This document shows positions 20,341-20,357 of a stretch of 20,357 nt of DNA, piece by piece. The stretch spans positions 1 through 20,357 of the forward strand of contig CAJPVJ010000800.1 in assembly GCA_905397405.1 (NCBI GenBank). Direction: 5' to 3'. The stretch comes from Oppiella nova (Eukaryota > Arthropoda > Arachnida > Sarcoptiformes > Oppiidae). The translations under genes and the position numbers were made by a program. Every line of letters begins with the position of its first letter. Position 1 is the stretch's first letter. The notes beneath the pieces were generated by a model. The model worked only from the letters and a program-made list of their open reading frames with translations, searched no databases and was not told where the DNA came from.

Positions 20341-20357
20341 CTAAAATGTGAATTAAA

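Larger units (their letters stand above)
15623..20357 (-). repeat. Right arm of giant inverted repeat (open at window edge)
   Basis: The reverse-complement partner of 7014-12058. It carries exons 1-3 of copy 5, all of copy 6 and the last exon of copy 7, which correspond to copies 4, 3 and 2. At 20357 it is still aligned with 7014, so the arm continues outside the window. The arms are separated by a 3564-bp loop (12059-15622). Confidence 0.93.

Noticed and set aside
1-20357. CRISPR arrays, tRNA or rRNA genes, bacterial operons
   Set aside because: No regularly spaced repeats, cloverleaf-like sequence or ribosomal RNA segments were seen; the genes are spliced and eukaryotic.

Overview
The window is eukaryotic nuclear DNA. 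It is very AT-rich outside exons, with short GT-AG introns, eleven-exon genes and no bacterial-type operons or Shine-Dalgarno sites. The genes are a tandem cluster of the TTC39 / Iml2 family (tetratricopeptide-repeat proteins). A fragment of an ELOVL-type fatty-acid elongase is also present. A small arthropod, perhaps a mite, would fit, but that is inference from gene style only.

Layout. Copies 1 (629-3978) and 2 (4732-7128) lie on the + strand and form one subfamily with a tiny 8-nt first exon. Copy 3 (7824-10714, +) is the only fully readable gene: eleven exons, 1806 nt, 601 aa. Copy 4 (11560-12058, +) is cut after exon 3. At 12058/12059 the sequence changes to an elongase exon (minus strand) and AT-rich spacer. 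Copies 5 (16120-13415) and 6 (19550-16645) and the last exon of copy 7 (20340-20243) lie on the minus strand. They mirror copies 4, 3 and 2, so 7014-12058 and 20357-15623 are the arms of a giant inverted repeat that runs off the right edge. The left arm also carries a ~312-bp insertion (10782-11093) missing from the right arm.

Main observation. Five of the six copies that extend beyond one exon look broken if read naively, or are truncated. In copies 1, 2, 5 and 6 most of the damage has one form. Stretches of about 54-130 bases are replaced in place by their base-by-base complement WITHOUT reversal. Complementing them (A<->T, C<->G, same order) restores family protein, splice sites and exon lengths to the base. 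I find seven such segments: 2711-~2838, 3627-3734, ~3810-3938, ~5178-5266, 5408-5537, 15103-15224 and 18115-18168. The cleanest is 18115-18168, where copy 6 is a 54/54 complement of copy 3 inside otherwise near-identical arms. Ordinary inversion gives reverse complement, and no known polymerase or recombinase makes a same-direction complement, so an assembly or software error is the leading explanation. Copy 1 also has two tandem duplications, each exactly 127 bp with period 128, which resembles the k=127 overlap of a de Bruijn assembler. Either the reference is corrupted in a systematic, searchable way, or something unprecedented is present; raw reads across the junctions decide.

Function. 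All copies would encode ~592-601 aa TPR proteins of the same family. Nothing in the sequence says how the paralogues differ in role, beyond two types of N-terminus.
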